Assembly (NCBI RefSeq): GCF_000698555.1
Contig: NZ_JFHE01000021.1
Coordinates: forward strand, 1 to 64,000
DNA length: 64,000 nt
Source: Caballeronia grimmiae
Lineage (GTDB): Bacteria > Pseudomonadota > Gammaproteobacteria > Burkholderiales > Burkholderiaceae
Reading direction: 5' to 3'
The position numbers were made by a program, and so were the translations under genes. The notes beneath the pieces were generated by a model, which did no database searches, was not told the DNA's origin, and was given only the letters and a program-made list of their open reading frames with translations. Positions 59,875 to 64,000 of this stretch are shown here, piece by piece (within the stretch, counting starts at the first letter, position 1; each line of letters opens with the position of its first letter).

Positions 59875-61113
59875 TTAAGCGGAGTGCCGTTTGCGATAGC
59901 CGTCGAGGAAGCGCGCGATGCGATTGATCGAATCGGCCAGGTCGTCGACGTTCGGCAGGAAGACCACGCGGAAGTGGTCCGGCGTCGGCCAGTTGAAGCC
60001 CGTGCCCTGCACGAGCAGGACGCGCTCTTCGAGCAGCAGGTCGGTGATGAACTGCTGGTCGTCGGCGATGGGGTACATCTTCGGGTCGAGCTTCGGGAAC
60101 ATGTAGAGCGCGGCCTGCGGCTTCACGCACGTCACGCCCGGAATGGCGGTCAGCATGTCGTACGCGAGGTCGCGCTGCTTGAAAAGACGCCCGCCCGGCA
60201 CGATCAGGTCGTTGATGCTCTGATAGCCGCCGAGCGCCGTCTGAATGGCATATTGACCGGGAACGTTCGGGCACAGGCGCATCGACGCCAGAATGCCGAG
60301 ACCTTCCAGATAGTCCTTCGCGCGGCGGCGATTTTCTTCGATCAGCCCGGAAATCGCCATCCAGCCCGCGCGATACCCGCACGAGCGATAGCTCTTCGAC
60401 AAACTGTTGAACGTCACGGTGATGACGTCTTCCGAGAGCGCGGCCATCGACGTGTGCGTCTTGCCGTCGTACACGATCTTGTCGTAGACCTCGTCGGCGA
60501 AAACGATGAGCCCGTGCTCCCGCGCGATGCCGATGAGTTCTTGCAGCAGTTCGTCCGAATACAGCGCGCCGGTCGGATTGTTCGGGTTGATGACGACGAG
60601 CGCCTTCGTGTTCGGCGTGATCTTCGCGCGAATGTCGTCGAGATCTGGCATCCAGCCGTTGCTCTCGTCGCACATGTAATGGCGCGGCGTGCCCGACGAA
60701 AGGCTCACGGCCGCCGTCCACAGCGGATAGTCCGGCGCGGGCAGCAGCACTTCGTCGCCGTCGTTCAGGAGCGCCTGCATGGCCATCACGATCAGCTCGG
60801 ACGCGCCATTGCCGATGTAGATATCGTCCAGCTCCACGCCCGTCACGCCCTTTTGCTGCGTGTAATGCATGATCGCCTTGCGCGCGGCGAAGACGCCCTT
60901 CGAATCCGAATAGCCCGACGAGCCCGGCAGATTGCGGATCATGTCCTGAATGATCTCGTCGGGCGCTTCGAAGCCGAACGGCGCGAGATTGCCGATGTTG
61001 AGCTTGATGATGCGATGCCCTTCTTCCTCGAGGCGCTTCGCGTGTTCGAGCACGGGTCCGCGAATGTCGTAACAGACGTTTTGCAGCTTATTGGATTTGA
61101 GGATCGGTTTCAC
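59875..61113 (-). CDS. alaA: Glutamate-pyruvate (alanine) aminotransferase AlaA-type
   Basis: Class-I PLP aminotransferase of 412 residues, strongly like E. coli AlaA (shared KLxNVCYDIRGPVL start). The PLP lysine is Lys240 in FNSLSKSYR; NPNNPTGA and ADEVYDKI are the usual cofactor contacts. It probably makes alanine from pyruvate and glutamate. The start codon is GTG at 61113-61111, without a clear Shine-Dalgarno. It heads the operon with hom and thrC, tying alanine and threonine synthesis together. Confidence 0.92.
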   Translation of the reverse strand: MKPILKSNKLQNVCYDIRGPVLEHAKRLEEEGHRIIKLNIGNLAPFGFEAPDEIIQDMIRNLPGSSGYSDSKGVFAARKAIMHYTQQKGVTGVELDDIYIGNGASELIVMAMQALLNDGDEVLLPAPDYPLWTAAVSLSSGTPRHYMCDESNGWMPDLDDIRAKITPNTKALVVINPNNPTGALYSDELLQELIGIAREHGLIVFADEVYDKIVYDGKTHTSMAALSEDVITVTFNSLSKSYRSCGYRAGWMAISGLIEENRRRAKDYLEGLGILASMRLCPNVPGQYAIQTALGGYQSINDLIVPGGRLFKQRDLAYDMLTAIPGVTCVKPQAALYMFPKLDPKMYPIADDQQFITDLLLEERVLLVQGTGFNWPTPDHFRVVFLPNVDDLADSINRIARFLDGYRKRHSA

Positions 61114-61533
61114 GGCGGGCGGCTCTGATGATGGACAAATACGGTGCGGTTCTTGCGGCGTGCTTGCGGTTTTTGCGGCGCGGCTCGCCGCGGCGATACG
61201 CGCGGACGCCGGCGCACCGCTTGGAAGTATCGACGAAAGCGGGTGATACGGGGTTGTGCGGAACCGACACGGCCAGGATTTCGCGCCTTCCGGCGCTGCG
61301 GATGACGCCCCGCCAGATAGGGCGCGGGCGCTGCCGGCCGGATTGCGTGTCGATGGCGGCTTGTGGCGGCACGCGAGCGCAACGGTTGCCGCGCAAGCAG
61401 ACCGGGCGGCCGGAAAGTTATAATTTACCGATTATGGCCCGGTTCCGCAATGCACCAAAGCGCGCCGCGAACTTAGCCGCGCAGCCTTGCCTCGGAGCCG
61501 CGTCCGCCCTTCTTCTCTTGCCGGAACTTCGTT
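61114..61533. other. Divergent intergenic region alaA / Mth938-like gene
   Basis: About 420 bp. Overlapping frames on both strands are Arg-rich and lack homology. A TATAAT (61419-61424) reading toward the Mth938-like gene is a possible -10, 110 bp ahead of its start; no -35 of good quality was seen. Otherwise nothing recognised. Confidence 0.45.
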
Positions 61534-61908
61534 TTGAAACTTCATCAGGAATCGAGCGGCGCACTCAATACGATCACGAGTTACGGAGACGGTTTCGTCG
61601 CGATCAATCTGCAACGGCACGAAGGCAGCGTCCTCGTGATGCCCGACGCGCCCGTGACGAACTGGCCGGTCTCGTCGTTCGACGCGCTCACCCCCGAACA
61701 CTTCCAGGCCCTCGTCGAGGCCGCGCCCGAGGTCGTGATTTTCGGCAGCGGCACGAAGCTGCGCTTCCCGCATCCGCGCCTCGTCGCGCAACTGGCGAAG
61801 CACCGCATCGGCGTGGAAACGATGGACTTCGGCGCGGCCTGCCGCACCTATAACATTCTGATGTCCGAAGGCCGGCGCGTCGCGGCCGCGTTGCTGATCG
61901 AGGCGTGA
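61534..61908 (+). CDS. Mth938-like / NDUFAF3-like domain protein (DUF498)
   Basis: A 124-residue single-domain protein of the Mth938 fold. Family landmarks are the APVTNWPVSS strand, PEVVIFGSGTKLRFPHP, RIGVETMDFGAACRTYNIL and GRRVAAALLI. Mitochondrial NDUFAF3 (complex I assembly) and AAMDC share this domain; the bacterial role is unknown. The reading frame opens with TTG at 61534 (a weak GGAA upstream), since no ATG or GTG gives a family-like N-terminus. The gene is isolated. Confidence 0.82.
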   Translation: MKLHQESSGALNTITSYGDGFVAINLQRHEGSVLVMPDAPVTNWPVSSFDALTPEHFQALVEAAPEVVIFGSGTKLRFPHPRLVAQLAKHRIGVETMDFGAACRTYNILMSEGRRVAAALLIEA

Positions 61909-62287
61909 GTGTCGACTCGCCGCGGATAAGCGTCCGTTAAGCCAGCATCGGCGACACTCGCGCGGCGCGGCCGGACGCCGCCCCAGTGGCAGCCGTTCGC
62001 CAAAATGACGAATCGGGGCGGCCGTGCGATACACTCCCGCCCGGCGTCCGTCGCGCTCGCGCCGAGGCCTCATGCGCGGCGGCGCCATGCCCTTTCATCG
62101 GGCTTTCCGTTGGGTTTCCCACTTCGAGCAGCGTGCGCGAGAACTTGCGCCGTATTTTCATGCCTGAGGATGCGGAACGCGCGCAGTCGCGCCCCGGCAC
62201 GCGGGCGCGGCAGCACGACAGCACGACAACGTCAAAGCCCTTCTTGATTCACTAGCGCCGCATCGCGGCATCGGACAGGTCGACTTC
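61909..62287. other. Intergenic region before the arnT-type gene
   Basis: About 380 bp. Short open frames here have no supporting features. The hairpin-rich, GC-rich sequence shows repeated GCGCGG runs but no recognised RNA or operator. It presumably contains the promoter of the glycosyltransferase gene. Confidence 0.4.
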
Positions 62288-63961
62288 ATGAACGATACGC
62301 CTTCGCGGCTACCGCTCACACGCCTTTCGCTCACGCTTCTCATCCTCGCGCTCGCGATCATCTGGTTCGCGCCGCTCGGTCTGCGCCATCTCGTTCCGAG
62401 CGACGAAGGCCGTTACGCCGAAATGGCGCGAGAAATGTTCGTCACCGGCGACTGGATCACGCCGCGCTACAACGGCTACAAGTATTTCGAGAAGCCGCCG
62501 CTGCAGACGTGGGCCAACGCGCTCACCTTCGCGTGGTTCGGCATCGGCGAATGGCAGGCGCGCCTCTATACGGCGCTGACGGGCTTCGCTGGCGTGCTGC
62601 TCATCGGCTTCACCGGCAAGCGCGTGTTCAACGCGATGACGGGCTTCGCCGCCGCTGTCATCCTCGCGACGTGCCCCTACTGGAATCTGATGGGCCACTT
62701 CAACGCGCTGGACATGGGCCTGTCGTTCTGGATGGAGCTGACGCTCTGCGCCCTGCTGCTCGCCCAGCGCCCCGGCCTGCCCGCGCGCCAGGTGCGGCTC
62801 TGGATGTGGCTCTGCTGGGCCGCGATGGCCGCCGCCGTGCTCTCGAAAGGGCTCGTCGGCCTCATCCTGCCGGGCGCGGTGCTCGTCATCTACTCGATCG
62901 TGTCGCGCGACTGGGCGCTGTGGAAGCGCCTTTATATCGGCAGCGGGCTGATCGTGTTTCTGATCGTCGCGGCGCCGTGGTTCGTGCTCGTGCAGATGAA
63001 GAACCCCGAGTTCTTCGATTTCTTCTTCATCGTGCAGCAGTTCAAGCGCTATCTGACGCCCGAGCAGAACCGTCCGGGGCCGTTCTATTACTTCGTGCCC
63101 GTGCTGATCGTGGGCTTCCTGCCGTGGCTGTCGATCGTGGTGCAGAGCGTGCGCCACGGCGTGAAAACGCCGCGCCAGCCCAACGGCTTCGCGCCCGTCA
63201 CGATGCTGCTCGTCTGGTCGGCGTTCATCTTCCTGTTCTTCAGCGCGTCGCATTCGAAGCTGCTGTCGTACGTGCTGCCGATCGCGCCGGCCATCGCGCT
63301 CGTGCTCGGCCTCTATCTGCCGTCGCTCACGAAGAGCCAGTACCGCAGACATCTGATCGGATACGCGGTGTTGCTGATCGCGGCGGCGTTCGGCGCGATC
63401 TTCCTCGGCCGGGCGGGAAGCGCGGGCACGCCGAACGCGTTGTATCGCGCGTTTCAGGTCTGGGTGTATGCGGGCCTTGCGGTGGCGTTCGTCGTGACGA
63501 TCTTCGCGCTGTGGCTCAACCGCCGCAGTGTGCTGGCGGGCGCGGCGGGACTCGGCGCGGCGTGGCTGCTGCTCGGCACGATCGCGGGCACGGGGCACGA
63601 CGTCTTCGGCACCGAAAGTTCCGGCGTGAAACTCGTGCCGGCCGTCAAGGCCGCGATGGCCAAGCTGCCGCCCGACACGCCCTTCTATTCGATCGCGAAG
63701 CTCGACCACACGATGCCCTTCTACCTCGGCCGCACGATGACGATGGTGCAGGAATCCGACGAACTGAGGTTCGGCGTCACGACGGAACCGCAGAAGTGGC
63801 TGCCGACCATTGACGACTGGGTGCGGCGCTGGAACGCCGATCGTTACGCGCTGGCGCTGCTGCCGCCGGGGCGCTACGACGAAATGCTCGCGCGCGGGGT
63901 GCCGATGCAGGTCATCGCCCGCGATGCGCGGCGCGTGATCGTCGAGAAGCCGCAGCCGTGA
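62288..63961 (+). CDS. arnT: ArnT-type lipid-linked glycosyltransferase (GT39/GT83 family)
   Basis: Polytopic inner-membrane transferase of 557 residues with about 12 membrane helices and a C-terminal periplasmic domain (about 450-557). Like ArnT it should move a sugar (4-amino-4-deoxy-L-arabinose in the characterised enzymes) from undecaprenyl phosphate to lipid A or core. The N-terminal periplasmic loop has the conserved PSDEGRYAEMAREM motif with the catalytic acidic residues, then YFEKPPLQTW. Such modification underlies polymyxin resistance in this family. The symbol is by similarity; paralogues with other acceptors exist. An ATG at 63993 may begin the next gene. Confidence 0.85.
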   Translation: MNDTPSRLPLTRLSLTLLILALAIIWFAPLGLRHLVPSDEGRYAEMAREMFVTGDWITPRYNGYKYFEKPPLQTWANALTFAWFGIGEWQARLYTALTGFAGVLLIGFTGKRVFNAMTGFAAAVILATCPYWNLMGHFNALDMGLSFWMELTLCALLLAQRPGLPARQVRLWMWLCWAAMAAAVLSKGLVGLILPGAVLVIYSIVSRDWALWKRLYIGSGLIVFLIVAAPWFVLVQMKNPEFFDFFFIVQQFKRYLTPEQNRPGPFYYFVPVLIVGFLPWLSIVVQSVRHGVKTPRQPNGFAPVTMLLVWSAFIFLFFSASHSKLLSYVLPIAPAIALVLGLYLPSLTKSQYRRHLIGYAVLLIAAAFGAIFLGRAGSAGTPNALYRAFQVWVYAGLAVAFVVTIFALWLNRRSVLAGAAGLGAAWLLLGTIAGTGHDVFGTESSGVKLVPAVKAAMAKLPPDTPFYSIAKLDHTMPFYLGRTMTMVQESDELRFGVTTEPQKWLPTIDDWVRRWNADRYALALLPPGRYDEMLARGVPMQVIARDARRVIVEKPQP

Positions 63962-64000
63962 CGGCGCGCGTCGATGACGCCGGCATCCGCCAATGAACCG
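63962..64000 (+). other. Window edge, possible start of the next gene
   Basis: Only 39 bases remain. ATG AAC CG at 63993-64000 could open another plus-strand gene in the arnT unit, but nothing more can be said. Confidence 0.2.

Noticed and set aside
57075..61113. Threonine attenuator leader in the alaA-hom-thrC operon
   Set aside because: No leader peptide rich in Thr/Ile codons was found ahead of alaA, hom or thrC.

Overview
This is an ordinary, gene-dense, GC-rich stretch of chromosome from a beta-proteobacterium of the Burkholderiaceae, most likely Burkholderia, Paraburkholderia or Caballeronia. The basis is protein similarity from memory (PurL, Pgi, Lon/ClpXP/Tig, Mfd, OmpR/EnvZ, PotFGHI, ThrC/Hom/AlaA), the gene order mfd-ispD-ispF and tig-clpP-clpX-lon, and an intergenic repeat of a style common in these genera. 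No phage, plasmid, IS transposase, CRISPR array or rRNA operon was seen. Three tRNA genes are present: Asp-GTC, Val-TAC and Leu-TAG.

Layout. 1-6.3 kb: an acyl-CoA synthetase cut by the window edge, then selO-msrB-yciB-bolA-type-parvulin, a redox and envelope group, then a DUF4239 membrane protein. 6.4-20 kb: purL, a DadA-like flavoprotein, the bifunctional NAD(P)HX repair enzyme, pgi, an orphan YbbA/LolD-like ATPase divergent from the TesA-type esterase, a small lipoprotein, ppiD and two tRNAs. 20-28 kb: the proteostasis cluster tig-clpP-clpX-lon, then a glycerate kinase. 28-32.5 kb: a PepSY membrane protein, a TonB-dependent receptor and a His-rich DUF2946-type protein, which look like one metal-uptake unit. 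32.7-35.7 kb: tRNA-Leu, an unrecognised protein, an NDUFAF6-like squalene/phytoene-synthase homologue, and a DUF1501 protein with a small secreted partner. 36-44.4 kb: ompR-envZ, ahpC-ahpD, ispD-ispF and mfd. 44.4-45.2 kb: a non-coding element made of two long imperfect inverted arms around a 7-bp tandem repeat. 45.3-53.6 kb: argE, a threonine/serine dehydratase, the polyamine importer potFGHI and an Nramp metal transporter. 53.7-64 kb: an outer-membrane phospholipase A, a DUF1289 protein, ybiT, the operon alaA-hom-thrC, an Mth938/NDUFAF3-like protein and an ArnT-type glycosyltransferase.

Several genes share themes. SelO, MsrB, AhpC and AhpD deal with oxidative stress. PpiD, the PpiC-type parvulin, trigger factor, ClpXP and Lon handle protein folding and turnover. 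The receptor/PepSY/DUF2946 trio and the Nramp protein handle metals. AlaA, Hom, ThrC and the dehydratase handle aspartate-family amino acids. I found no clear new defence or mobile system. The best leads are the candidate copper-type uptake trio, the inverted-repeat element, and the presence of two homologues of mitochondrial complex I assembly factors.
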